From Dryocola sp032051265 (GTDB lineage Bacteria; Pseudomonadota; Gammaproteobacteria; Enterobacterales; Enterobacteriaceae): 64,000 bases of DNA. How positions within the stretch are numbered: the first letter of the stretch is position 1; the number at the start of each line of letters is the position of its first letter. Of this stretch, positions 39,133 through 47,753 are shown in pieces. The translations under genes and the position numbers were made by a program. The stretch lies in assembly GCA_032051265.1 (NCBI GenBank), contig DAMBYU010000004.1, positions 62,001 to 126,000 of the forward strand, written 5' to 3'. Below the pieces are notes generated by a model. It did not search any database and had not been told where the DNA came from. It worked only from the letters and a program-made list of their open reading frames with translations.

Positions 39133-40635
39133 CTAACGCTTACGCCCGCCCATAATGCTGCCCAGCACGCCGCGAATAATCTGCCTGGTCACCTGCCGGG
39201 CTGCGCTCTTCGCCATCGTCTGCACCACGCCATCTTTCTTGCCGCCGCGCGGCCCGGTGGTGCCGAACAGGATATCTTTCAGCCCGCCAAGGATGCCGCT
39301 GTCCACCGCGACCTTATTGCCTTTCGCCGGTGGCGCATCCTGCTGTTCGCCCGCCGCCTGCACCTCTTTTTGCAGCCGTTCATAGGCGGATTCGCGGTCC
39401 ACTGCCTCATCGTATTTGCCATACAGCGGGGAATGGTTCAGCAGGCCGTTGCGCTCATCAATCGTTACCGGCCCCATGCGCGAGCAGGGCGCAATCACCA
39501 TCACACGTTCCACGACTGACGGGCTGCCTTTCTCGTCCAGAAAAGAGACCAGCGCCTCGCCGGTGCCCAGTTCCTGAATCGCTTTTTCGGTATTAAACGC
39601 CGGGTTCGCGCGCATGGTTTGCGCAGCGGTTTTCACCGCCTTCTGATCCTTTGGCGTAAAGGCGCGTAACGCATGCTGAACGCGGTTGCCCAACTGCCCC
39701 AGCACGGTATCCGGAATATCCGACGGATTCTGGGAAACAAAGTAAACCCCCACGCCTTTGGAACGGATAAGACGAATCACCTGCTCGATTTTATCCAGCA
39801 GCACCTGCGGGGCATCGTTAAACAGCAGGTGCGCCTCATCAAAGAAGAACACCAGCTTTGGTTTATCCAGATCGCCCGCCTCCGGCAGCTGTTCATAGAT
39901 TTCTGACAACATCCACAGCAGGCTTGCGGCATAGAGCTTCGGCATCTGGTAGAGCTTCTCCGCCGAGAGAATATTGATGATGCCTTTGCCGTCGGCGCTG
40001 GTGCGCATCCAGTCCTTGATATCCAGCATCGGCTCGCCAAAGAAGTGTTCCGCACCCTGCTGTTCAAGCTGCAGCAGCCCGCGCTGAATGGCGCCCACGG
40101 AGGCGCTGCTGATATTGCCGTACTGGTTCTGGAAGGACTTCGCGTTATCGCCGATATACTGCGTGGCGGCGCGCAGGTCTTTAAAATCGAGCAGCAGCAG
40201 GCCCTGATCGTCGGCAATGCGGAAGATGATTTGCAGCACGCCGGACTGCACCTCGTTGAGGTTCAGCAGCCGGGAAAACAGCAGCGGCCCGAGGTCTGAT
40301 ACGGTGGCCCGCACCGGGTGGCCCTTCTCGCCAAAAATATCCCACAGCACAACCGGGTTACCGTGCGGCGACCAGTTCGTCACGCCGATTCTTTCAAGCC
40401 TTGCGAGCAGTTTTTCTGACTCCACGCCTTCTTCGGCCACGCCGCTTAAATCGCCTTTAACATCGGCCATAAACACCGGCACGCCGATGGCCGAGAAGGA
40501 TTCGGCCAGTTTTTGCAGCGTTACCGTTTTACCGGTGCCCGTCGCGCCGGTAATCAGCCCGTGGCGGTTTGCCATTCCGGGCAGCAAATAACACTCTTTA
40601 TCGATTGTTCTGGCAATCAGCAGCGGTGCGGTCAT
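39133..40635 (-). CDS. yjgR: YjgR, HerA/DUF853-type P-loop ATPase
   Basis: Helicase HerA-like C-terminal/DUF853 protein, 500 residues. Walker A ITGATGTGKTVT (about residues 28-39), Walker B LVFFFDEAHLLF, and VYFVSQNPSDIP sensor-like segment. The C-terminal 70 residues are basic (GPRGGKKDG; RQVTRQIIRGVLG). In E. coli yjgR also lies in the leuX neighbourhood with ahr. Function unknown. Confidence 0.93.
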   Translation of the reverse strand: MTAPLLIARTIDKECYLLPGMANRHGLITGATGTGKTVTLQKLAESFSAIGVPVFMADVKGDLSGVAEEGVESEKLLARLERIGVTNWSPHGNPVVLWDIFGEKGHPVRATVSDLGPLLFSRLLNLNEVQSGVLQIIFRIADDQGLLLLDFKDLRAATQYIGDNAKSFQNQYGNISSASVGAIQRGLLQLEQQGAEHFFGEPMLDIKDWMRTSADGKGIINILSAEKLYQMPKLYAASLLWMLSEIYEQLPEAGDLDKPKLVFFFDEAHLLFNDAPQVLLDKIEQVIRLIRSKGVGVYFVSQNPSDIPDTVLGQLGNRVQHALRAFTPKDQKAVKTAAQTMRANPAFNTEKAIQELGTGEALVSFLDEKGSPSVVERVMVIAPCSRMGPVTIDERNGLLNHSPLYGKYDEAVDRESAYERLQKEVQAAGEQQDAPPAKGNKVAVDSGILGGLKDILFGTTGPRGGKKDGVVQTMAKSAARQVTRQIIRGVLGSIMGGRKR

Positions 40636-40770
40636 GATGGGTTCCCTGGGGCGGCATTTCCATAATCATAGCAATCGCATAAAGAACGTCATCAGCATCT
40701 TCCCAGGTTTGCGGCAGGCCTCGCACCAGGGTCTATGCTTTTCATACGTCTTACAAAAATTCAGGAAACT

Positions 40771-42411
40771 ATGTCCAGATTCTTCTTTAACGACCGCCAG
40801 CAGCTGGTCAACGATGCCATAGAAGGCGTTATCATCAGTTCCCGCTACCGTAATCTGACCCGCCTTGAGATAGACCCTGCCATCCGCGTAGTAGTGCGTA
40901 ACGACTGGGATAAAAGCAAAGTCGCGATTATTTCCGGCGGCGGCTCCGGCCATGAACCCGCGCACGTGGGTTTTGTGGGGAAAGGCATGCTTACCGCAGC
41001 CGTATGCGGCGACCTGTTCGCCTCGCCAAGTGTGGATGCGGTGCTGAACGCCATCGTGGCCGTAACCGGCGATCGCGGCTGCCTGCTGATTGTGAAAAAC
41101 TACACGGGCGATCGCCTGAACTTCGGCCTCGCCGCGGAAAAAGCCAAAAAACACGGCCTGAAGGTCGAGATGGTGATCGTCGGCGACGATATCTCCCTGC
41201 CGGATAACAAACAGCCGCGCGGCATCGCCGGAACGGCGCTGGTGCACAAAATTGCGGGCTTCGCCGCAGAGCAGAGCAAATCTCTCGGCGAGGTAAAAGC
41301 CATTGCCCAGCAGGCGTGCGACAGTGTGGCCAGCATGGGCGTGGCGATGCAGACCTGCAACCTGCCGGGCAGCGACGAAGAAGAGGGGCGTATTAAAGGC
41401 GGCCACGTCGAGCTGGGGCTGGGTATTCACGGCGAACCGGGTGTGAGCACCATCGATACGCAGAACAGCAAAGAAATTATCGCCACGCTGGTTAAACACC
41501 TGCGACAAAAAACCGGCGCCGATGCAAAGCTTGCGGTGCTGATCAACAACCTCGGCGGCGTGTCGTCGCTGGAGATGGCGCTGCTGACCAGGGAGCTGGC
41601 GCATTCCGATCTTAAAGATCAGCTCGACTACCTGATTGGCCCCGCGCCGCTGGTGAGCGCGCTGGATATGAAAGGCTTCTCGCTTTCGGCCATCGCCCTG
41701 AATGACGAGTTTATCAAAGCATTACAGGCCGATGTGGAAACCGCAGGCTGGCAGCCGATGGTGAAACACCTGGCTATGCCAACGCAAAAACATAGTCTGC
41801 TCCGCCGGGAAGTGGAAATAACGCCGTCTGACAACGCCACCGTTAAAGCGCTGGTGGCAAGCGTGACCAGGACGCTGATTGAGCAGGAAAATCACCTTAA
41901 CGCGCTGGACGCAAAAGTGGGCGACGGCGATACCGGCTCAACCTTTGCCGAAGGGGCGAGGGATATCGCGAAGCTTAACGAGCAGGGCAAACTGCCCCTG
42001 AACGATGCGGCTGCTCTGCTGGAACTGGTGGGCGACAGGCTGGCCACGGTGATGGGCGGCTCAAGCGGCGTGCTGATGTCCATCTTCTTCACCGCAGCCG
42101 GGCAAAAGGTTGGCGAGCAAAAACCGCTGCCGGAAGCGCTACTCTTTGGCCTTGAGCAGATGAAACGCTACGGCGGCGCGGATCTGGGAGACAGAACGCT
42201 TATCGACGCGCTGCAACCGGCGCTGGAAGCAATGCAGGATAAAGACCTGAAGGCCGCGGCGAAAGCCGCACAGGAAGGCGCAGACGCGACGGCGAAAATG
42301 CAGAAAGCCAATGCCGGACGCTCATCGTATGTGAACAGCGGCAATCTGGACGGCGTAAAAGATCCCGGCGCGGTTGCCGTGGCAGAGGTGTTTGCCGCTT
42401 TAGTGAAATAA
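40771..42411 (+). CDS. dhaK: ATP-dependent dihydroxyacetone kinase (DhaK-DhaL fusion)
   Basis: Single-chain DAK of 546 residues as in Citrobacter and eukaryotes: an N-terminal DhaK domain (GGGSGHEPAHVGFVG; substrate-binding nucleophile His in GGHVELGLGIHGEPG) and a C-terminal DhaL domain with the Mg-binding Asp triad in LDAKVGDGDTGSTFAEGA and the GGSSGVL loop. It uses ATP rather than the PTS, since both halves are in one chain and no dhaM is near. The start MSRFFFNDRQQLVNDAIEG at 40771 is the family start. It lies between yjgR and ahr, where E. coli has no dha gene. Confidence 0.93.
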   Translation: MSRFFFNDRQQLVNDAIEGVIISSRYRNLTRLEIDPAIRVVVRNDWDKSKVAIISGGGSGHEPAHVGFVGKGMLTAAVCGDLFASPSVDAVLNAIVAVTGDRGCLLIVKNYTGDRLNFGLAAEKAKKHGLKVEMVIVGDDISLPDNKQPRGIAGTALVHKIAGFAAEQSKSLGEVKAIAQQACDSVASMGVAMQTCNLPGSDEEEGRIKGGHVELGLGIHGEPGVSTIDTQNSKEIIATLVKHLRQKTGADAKLAVLINNLGGVSSLEMALLTRELAHSDLKDQLDYLIGPAPLVSALDMKGFSLSAIALNDEFIKALQADVETAGWQPMVKHLAMPTQKHSLLRREVEITPSDNATVKALVASVTRTLIEQENHLNALDAKVGDGDTGSTFAEGARDIAKLNEQGKLPLNDAAALLELVGDRLATVMGGSSGVLMSIFFTAAGQKVGEQKPLPEALLFGLEQMKRYGGADLGDRTLIDALQPALEAMQDKDLKAAAKAAQEGADATAKMQKANAGRSSYVNSGNLDGVKDPGAVAVAEVFAALVK

Positions 42412-42426
42412 CGCTATCCGCGATTA

Positions 42427-42455
42427 AAAAAGGCTCCTCAATGAGGAGCCTTTTT
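42427..42455. terminator. Bidirectional terminator dhaK/ahr
   Basis: AAAAAGGCTCCTCA/TGAGGAGCCTTTTT: a near-perfect stem with A-run and T-run on both sides between converging genes. Confidence 0.93.
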
Positions 42456-42459
42456 CACA

Positions 42460-43479
42460 TCAAAAATCAGCCTTCAGCACCACGCGGTAACGGGCTTTGC
42501 CGTCGCGCACGTGCTGGATAGCCTCGTTGATTTTCGACATCGGATAGAGCTCGGTCTGCGGCGCTACTTTTGCACGTCCGGCAAGCTTCATCAGCGTGCG
42601 CAGCTCGTGCGGGGAACCCGTAGCAGAACCTGCAATACTGCGGTCGCCGGCAATCAGCTTGAACGCCGGAACGGCGAACGGCTTCATCACCGCGCCGACG
42701 GTGTGGAACTTGCCGCCGTAAGCCAGCGCTTCGAAGTACGGCAGCCAGTCTAAATCGACGTTTACGGTATTGATGATGAGATCGAACTGCCCGGCGAGCG
42801 CCGTCAGCGCCTGCGGATCGCGGCTGTTGATCACCTTATCCGCGCCCATCTTCAGAATTTCCTGCTCTTTAGCAGGGTTAGAGCTGAACGCCGTCACCTC
42901 GCAGCCCATGGCGTGCAGCAGCTTGATGGCGATATGCCCGAGCCCGCCGATACCAATCACGCCCACGCGGCTGGTGGCCGTAATATGGTGCATCAGCAGC
43001 GGCTTAAAGACGGTGATGCCGCCGCACAGCAGCGGACCGGCGGATTCGATATCGATGGAGTCCGGCAGAGGAATAACCCATTGCCAGTCGGCACGGATTT
43101 TATCGGCGAAGCCGCCACGGTTGATAATCGTCGGCACGCTGCCTTCCTGGCAGTTCACCTGGCTGCCGCTGATACAGGCATCGCAGTGCCCGCAGCTACG
43201 CGCCGTCCAGCCGATGCCCACGCGCTGCCCGACCTTCAGCCCTTTCTCCTGCGCCGCGCTGCCAAGCGCATGCACGCGGCCAACCACCTCGTGCCCCGGC
43301 ACCAGCGGATATTGCGAGAAGCCCCATTCGTTATCGATCATCGACAGGTCGGAATGGCAGATGCCGCAGTATTCAACTTTGACTTCAACGTCCTCCGCGC
43401 CCAGCTCGCCCGCGTCGTATTCATAAAGCTCAAGTTCTGCACCGGCCTGTGGCGCGGCGTAACTTTTTATCATGGACAT
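42460..43479 (-). CDS. ahr: Ahr, NADPH-dependent aldehyde reductase
   Basis: Zinc-dependent medium-chain alcohol dehydrogenase (YjgB/Ahr), 339 residues, very close to E. coli Ahr. Catalytic zinc ligands in EYCGICHSDLS and GHEVVGR; structural zinc from CGHCDACISGSQVNC; the cofactor motif GIGGLGHIAIKLL. In E. coli ahr lies directly beside leuX, as here apart from the two inserted genes. Confidence 0.95.
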   Translation of the reverse strand: MSMIKSYAAPQAGAELELYEYDAGELGAEDVEVKVEYCGICHSDLSMIDNEWGFSQYPLVPGHEVVGRVHALGSAAQEKGLKVGQRVGIGWTARSCGHCDACISGSQVNCQEGSVPTIINRGGFADKIRADWQWVIPLPDSIDIESAGPLLCGGITVFKPLLMHHITATSRVGVIGIGGLGHIAIKLLHAMGCEVTAFSSNPAKEQEILKMGADKVINSRDPQALTALAGQFDLIINTVNVDLDWLPYFEALAYGGKFHTVGAVMKPFAVPAFKLIAGDRSIAGSATGSPHELRTLMKLAGRAKVAPQTELYPMSKINEAIQHVRDGKARYRVVLKADF

Positions 43480-43608
43480 GTGTTTTCCTTCGTGTTGGCT
43501 TAGTCAGGAAGTGTAGAGCATGGACGACGCCAGGACGGTGTGCGAGATGTGCTTTTTGGGGAGGGGCAGAGTGGAGAAGGGAAGCGCCATCTACCGTGCA
43601 AGGCGTAA

Positions 43609-44187
43609 CTATCTTTTAGTCAACACAGCGTTCAGCCACATCTCATCCCGCCCGGGGCGTTTATCATCGGTCGTCCAGAGTTCAGTGATTTTTATCTCCG
43701 GCACGCATTGCAGCAAAGCCTTAAAGCTCGCCTCATTCATATCGGTAAACCGACGCCCGTCTTTCTCGCGTTCGCCATTGCCGTACTTAAACGACACGTA
43801 CCAGACGCCACCAGATTTAAGCGCATAAGCAAGTTTTTGCATTACGTCGGGTAACTCAACAGCAGGAACATGGAGCAGGGATGCGCAGCACCAGATGCCG
43901 TCGTATTTTTGCCGAGCGGCAACCTCTGAGAAGGTCATCTGCTGCACCGGCAGGCCGGTATGCTGCTGCGCGAGAGCAACCATTTCAGAAGAGGCATCGA
44001 ATGCTTCAACCTGATAGCCGTTCTCACAGAACGCTTTGCTGTCGCGCCCGGAGCCGCAGCCCGCATCAAGCACGCTTGCGCCGGGCGAGAGGTGCCGGGT
44101 AAAGGATTCGTACAGCGAGGTCATATCGACGTTAACCGTGCCGTCGAAAAAGGTCTGCGCGTGGTGCTGGTAGTAGTCGTTGCTCAT
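43609..44187 (-). CDS. Class I SAM-dependent methyltransferase
   Basis: Small methyltransferase of 192 residues with motif I VLDAGCGSGRDSKAF (residues about 39-53), motif II acidic residue in VEAFDASSEM and motif IV DGIWCCASLLHVP. No DNA-methylase NPPY/DPPY signature, so it is not a restriction modification subunit of the usual type; it resembles TehB/UbiE-like small-molecule methyltransferases. Its start overlaps the stop of the upstream HNH gene (TGATG), so the pair is translationally coupled. Target unknown. Confidence 0.8.
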   Translation of the reverse strand: MSNDYYQHHAQTFFDGTVNVDMTSLYESFTRHLSPGASVLDAGCGSGRDSKAFCENGYQVEAFDASSEMVALAQQHTGLPVQQMTFSEVAARQKYDGIWCCASLLHVPAVELPDVMQKLAYALKSGGVWYVSFKYGNGEREKDGRRFTDMNEASFKALLQCVPEIKITELWTTDDKRPGRDEMWLNAVLTKR

Positions 44188-45215
44188 CAGAATATTGCCT
44201 CTCCTTCGGCCTGAGGTTCCCAGGTATGGAACAGCCGCACTTTGGCAGCGTTCCAGTTATCAATAAGGAAATTCCTGCGCTGTTCAGGCTGTTTACCCGT
44301 TTGATTGACGATGGTTTCATGCAGCGGAAGTTTACTCTGAATAAAGTATTCATTGCGGGCGTGAAGCCGCGCCAATAGCTTAGTACCCGGTAAACGGGCA
44401 AACTTGCCCGCCTCGCCGCGATTACAGCACTGGCACGCCAGCACCAGGTTCCAGACGCCGTTGATATTCGGCACCTCATCGCGTGCAATCCAGGGAATAA
44501 AGTGGTCCACGTCCGCCAGCTCGCTATCCCCCGGCGTGAGGCTGATGGGCCGGAAGCAGTAAAAGCAGCGCCCTTTCTGATAGCCGTTAAGGCTGTCGCG
44601 GCAGCTGGTGATATTGACCCGCCGCGCATTGACCCGCCGCGCATTGACCCGGCTATACAGCAGTTGATCATTCGCGTCGAATTCGACGTTGAGAAGATGG
44701 CGGGAAATACCCATTGTCCATGCCTGTTCAACCAGGTTCCAGCGCGCGGTAGTTTCAAAGGCCAGATTCTGATACTGCTGCCGTTCGCCAAGCTGGAAGA
44801 AGTTTTCAGTCAGCCGAATGCCGCTATTCGTTTTGCGCTCATCAACGAAAAAGCGTTTCTCAATCTCCCCTGAGTTTACGTTGTGGAAGGCGTCGATGAC
44901 GTTGTTAAAGCCGAGCCGCACCGTAATTTCCGTAAGCTTATTTTGCGTGATTTCGCCGTTATTAAACTGCACGCAGGCTTCAAGGTACCTGCTGCCACGG
45001 GAAGTGATCTGCTTTGGAGCATGCAAGAGGTGCTGGGAGATATGGCGACTGAAGGGCACGGCAAGCTGCTCAAGCGTAACCAGATCGCTGCCCGTCTTAT
45101 CCACCTCATACAGGGCATGTGCGAGAGCAAATTTGTAAGATGCGACATTTCTTCCAAAAAGAATCACGCCCCGCCAGTAGTTTTCAAGCGTGGGGTCCGC
45201 CTGGTAAAAATGCAT
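44187..45215 (-). CDS. HNH endonuclease
   Basis: Protein of 342 residues whose C-terminal third is an HNH nuclease: zinc-type Cys in RCFYCFRPI, then ADVDHFIPW (catalytic His), then NGVWNLVLACQCCNRGEAGKF with the Asn and second CxxC. The N-terminal 200 residues are helical and unrecognised. A 15-bp tandem repeat at about 44618-44656 encodes RVNARRVNARRVN just before the HNH domain. The start MHFYQADPTLENYW at 45215 is preferred to an upstream ATG with hydrophobic, unlikely sequence. HNH plus coupled methyltransferase next to a tRNA suggests an accessory, perhaps defensive, module; this is inference. Confidence 0.8.
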   Translation of the reverse strand: MHFYQADPTLENYWRGVILFGRNVASYKFALAHALYEVDKTGSDLVTLEQLAVPFSRHISQHLLHAPKQITSRGSRYLEACVQFNNGEITQNKLTEITVRLGFNNVIDAFHNVNSGEIEKRFFVDERKTNSGIRLTENFFQLGERQQYQNLAFETTARWNLVEQAWTMGISRHLLNVEFDANDQLLYSRVNARRVNARRVNITSCRDSLNGYQKGRCFYCFRPISLTPGDSELADVDHFIPWIARDEVPNINGVWNLVLACQCCNRGEAGKFARLPGTKLLARLHARNEYFIQSKLPLHETIVNQTGKQPEQRRNFLIDNWNAAKVRLFHTWEPQAEGEAIF

Positions 45216-45434
45216 ATATGTTCCTGTTGCGGCCCGGCTCGCAGAAAGCGGCAGGTGAGTTACTAAAACCAGTAACAGGATCACATAACAAATGAAAGGT
45301 GATGTAAACCTTGAGAGGATAGATTTGGTGAATGTGTGATGCGGAACGGAAAGCGGCAGGCCAGGCGGGGCAGGGAGCGAGCGGATGATGCGCTGAAATT
45401 TTCAGCACTTAGCGCAGCTTGCGAAGGGCGGCGC

Positions 45435-45462
45435 TTGCAAGGTGGCGTGCGACAGGTATAAT
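45435..45462 (+). promoter_or_regulatory. leuX promoter
   Basis: -35 TTGCAA and a consensus -10 TATAAT separated by 16 bases; the -10 ends 27 bases before the tRNA. Confidence 0.75.
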
Positions 45463-45489
45463 CCACAACGTTTTCCGCATACCCTTCGT

Positions 45490-45574
45490 GCCGAAGTGGC
45501 GAAATCGGTAGACGCAGTTGATTCAAAATCAACCGTAGAAATACGTGCCGGTTCGAGTCCGGCCTTCGGCACCA
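45490..45574 (+). tRNA. leuX: tRNA-Leu (anticodon CAA)
   Basis: 85 bases with acceptor pairs GCCGAAG/CTTCGGC, an anticodon stem GTTGA/TCAAC around the loop TTCAAAA (anticodon CAA), a long class II variable arm, the GGTTCGAGTCC T-arm and encoded CCA. The sequence is that of enterobacterial leuX, a classic integration site. The 3' 43 bases are duplicated at 59304-59346. Confidence 0.97.
45532..45574 (+). repeat. attL core, leuX 3' end
   Basis: Left copy of the 43-bp direct repeat, from the anticodon-stem 3' side through CCA. It keeps leuX functional after integration. Confidence 0.9.
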
Positions 45575-46120
45575 ATCACTTAAATTTCTTATAAATCAAT
45601 GAGTTAGTGTGAAAAACCCGTCTCATTTGCATGTAAGAAATGTCAGTTTCTCATCAAGTACAAAAGCCACTGTGATTGTTAATGGCTTTGGTATGTTATC
45701 ACGCAGTGGCAAGTAGTTACCAGGCTCAACCTTGTACTGCATACTCCAGTATGCGCCCCTTTGAAGCCGGAAGACGTGCCGCCGTCTCTAAATCCTATAC
45801 CAAACACTTTCAGTGAAGCGCATTTTTTGCCGATGCTCCCACATGCCACACGTCGAGATGACGTTGCAGGGAATAAACAGGTTTTATGGTGGTGATGCTC
45901 CGGTAGCTACAGATCCGGCTCTGCCAGCGGTTCGGCCTCGCTCCTTCGGGTACATGGTCATCCTGATAAACTTCACTGTCTGACACTGCCTGATGAAGTC
46001 GCCTAACGGCTCCGCGCGTTGTCTTACCACCAACGGGCTTATTGGTTGCTATTGCCTTGATTTTACATTGCTGTTATCTAATCTGAATGTTGCTACAACA
46101 ACACCGGATGGGTAAATCGA
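45575..46120. other. Non-coding left end of the element
   Basis: 546 bases without a convincing gene. The right half is G/C-rich with many short self-complementary runs (for example around CCGGTAGCTACAGATCCGG), unlike the A/T-rich DNA on either side. A 25-codon minus-strand frame (MTMYPKERGRTAGRAG) has no recognisable family. A 12-base motif ACCAACGGGCTT at 46029-46040 recurs at 46662-46673. Confidence 0.55.
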
Positions 46121-46660
46121 ATGCATTGGGAATCAGAAAGGCTGCTTTACAGACACGCGATAATGTCAGACTTGGAAGCTCTATTTCGCATTTATGGCGA
46201 CCCCAGGACACATACTTTTAATCCTGTTGGTCCACATCTCGACATTGCGCAGTCAAGGCAATCTCTCGAAAGACGTATTATTAACACAGATAAATACGGG
46301 TTTAATGATTGGGTGATCATGGCAAAAGAGAGGCCTGATCACATCATCGGCTTTGGTGGGGTTTTCGTTAGTGAATTTAACGGGAAAGTAACTAACAACT
46401 TAGGGTACAGATTTGAGCCGGACGCATGGGGGAAAGGGTACGCAACTGAGCTTTCCATAAGGGCTTTATGTTACGGATTTGATGAAATTGGCCTGCAAGA
46501 AATTGTCGGTGTAGTTCGAGATAATCACCTTGCTTCAAGGAGAGTTCTTGAAAAAGCCGGTCTGAGGTTTTTAGAAAAAATCGAAAACTTTGAGAACCTG
46601 CCAGCAAGTCTTATGTTCAGCATTTCTCATGATGAATGGTTAGCATCTAAGGACAAATAA
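46121..46660 (+). CDS. GNAT-family N-acetyltransferase
   Basis: RimJ/RimL-like GNAT acetyltransferase, 179 residues: N-terminal SERLLYRHAIMSDLEALFRIYG, the beta-bulge segment LGYRFEPDAWGKGYATELS that binds acetyl-CoA (Q/RxxGxG/A type GKGYAT), and the C-terminal VVRDNHLASRRVLEKAGL motif. The acceptor is unknown; relatives acetylate protein N-termini, small molecules or aminoglycosides. It is the first cargo gene and is flanked by 12-bp direct repeats. Confidence 0.85.
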   Translation: MHWESERLLYRHAIMSDLEALFRIYGDPRTHTFNPVGPHLDIAQSRQSLERRIINTDKYGFNDWVIMAKERPDHIIGFGGVFVSEFNGKVTNNLGYRFEPDAWGKGYATELSIRALCYGFDEIGLQEIVGVVRDNHLASRRVLEKAGLRFLEKIENFENLPASLMFSISHDEWLASKDK

Positions 46661-46700
46661 TACCAACGGGCTTCTAAGAAAGGGGGCAAGCCCCCTATGA

Positions 46701-47096
46701 TTATACGTTCTGATACAAATCCCAGCGGTTGCCGTAAAGATCCTCAAACACAACTACCGTTCCGTACACTTCCTGACGGGGTTCTTCACAGAATTGAACC
46801 CCAGCCGCTTTCATCGAGTTGTAATCGCGCCAGAAATCATCTGTTTGAAGGAAGAGGAAAACCCGCCCACCACATTGATCACCGATGAAGTTTTTCTGTT
46901 TGTCATTCGATGCTCTGGCAAGCAGTAAGTTGCAGTCGCTTTCTGGGTTAGGGCTGACGACAACCCAGCGTTTACCAAGCTGTGGAGTATCTTCCTTAAG
47001 CGTAAAACCGAGTTTGTTAGTGTAGTAATCAATGGCGCGATCATAATCATCCACGACGATAGCAACAAACCCCATACATTTCTTTTGTGTTCTCAT
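46701..47096 (-). CDS. VOC-family (glyoxalase/bleomycin-resistance-like) protein
   Basis: Vicinal oxygen chelate protein of 131 residues with two beta-alpha-beta-beta-beta modules: FVAIVVDDYDRAIDYYTNKLGF at the start and VVVFEDLYGNRWDLYQN at the end, the latter with the typical metal-ligand Glu/Asp region and GNRWDL box. Could be a lactoylglutathione-lyase-like enzyme or a drug-binding protein; not decidable from the sequence. It converges on the GNAT gene. Confidence 0.82.
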   Translation of the reverse strand: MRTQKKCMGFVAIVVDDYDRAIDYYTNKLGFTLKEDTPQLGKRWVVVSPNPESDCNLLLARASNDKQKNFIGDQCGGRVFLFLQTDDFWRDYNSMKAAGVQFCEEPRQEVYGTVVVFEDLYGNRWDLYQNV

Positions 47097-47270
47097 TCAC
47101 TGAGCCTTTTGTATTGTGTTGTTAACGTACCAACAACAAAAAAGAGTCGATTTACCAACTGCAAAAATAGAAAAGGGGGGGAATGCCCTTCGTATCATTC
47201 CTGTAAAGCTCGTAACCACATCATAAGCAAATGTAGCTGGCTGCCTGTCATGGCAGGTATTCGGACGGTT

Positions 47271-47543
47271 CTACCGTCGCTTACGTTGCACAGCGCGAGC
47301 GCTAACGCCATAATGTGCTGATTCGGCATTTCCTGATCTCCGTTGGGATTGTTGGATACGGCGGGGGCTGTCTTCCGGCAAGTTGCCAGCCTTCGCCACT
47401 TCTTCATTTACTGCTCTTCTAAGGTTTGTTGGTAACAGGTGGCGCTGTAGCGTCGTCCCTGCAAACTTCACTACCTGTGTATAAACGCGCACGGTTGCCC
47501 CGTTCCATTGAAAGCTAATGATCGGCTCTTCCTCCTTTTTCAC
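47271..47543 (-). CDS. Hypothetical basic protein
   Basis: 90 residues, rich in Arg and Gln at the C-terminus (DSPRRIQQSQRRSGNAES; ending VQRKRR), with a short beta-rich N-terminus (IISFQWNGATVRVYTQVVKFAG). A GTG start at 47543 overlaps the stop of the upstream gene (GTGA) behind a GGAGG, so translation is probably coupled. An ATG 14 codons earlier is possible but would overlap more. No family recognised; the basic tail would fit nucleic-acid binding. Confidence 0.5.
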   Translation of the reverse strand: MKKEEEPIISFQWNGATVRVYTQVVKFAGTTLQRHLLPTNLRRAVNEEVAKAGNLPEDSPRRIQQSQRRSGNAESAHYGVSARAVQRKRR

Positions 47544-47743
47544 TCTTGTGAATCCTCCGTATCGAATGTTTTCGTATAGGGACAAGCGCCTTTAGTTACG
47601 TAGGTGAACAGGTAATTACTGTTCTCATACACGCATAGCGTTTTTCCGTTCTCTGTCTGTTCCTCCTGTGGGTTGACCATTGTTATTTGTCCGGCACTCG
47701 CCAGGGCTGGCAGCAGTGCCAGCGTTAGCACCAAATGTTTCAT
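47540..47743 (-). CDS. Small secreted protein
   Basis: 67 residues with a clear signal peptide (MKHLVLTLALLPALASA|GQ) and a 50-residue mature part holding two Cys (KTLCVYENSNYLFTYVTKGACPYTK) that could form a disulfide. The start at 47743 has AAGGAG at 6-base spacing. It lies 10 bases downstream of the short recombinase and upstream of the basic protein, forming a three-gene leftward operon. Function unknown. Confidence 0.65.
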   Translation of the reverse strand: MKHLVLTLALLPALASAGQITMVNPQEEQTENGKTLCVYENSNYLFTYVTKGACPYTKTFDTEDSQE

Positions 47744-47753
47744 ACGCATCTCC

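Noticed and set aside
40666..41604. 312-codon minus-strand frame opposite dhaK
   Set aside because: Antisense shadow of the kinase gene.
45975..46040. Possible integron attC site near the GNAT gene
   Set aside because: GCCTAAC is present but no matching GTTRRRY partner lies at the right distance, and there is no integron integrase.
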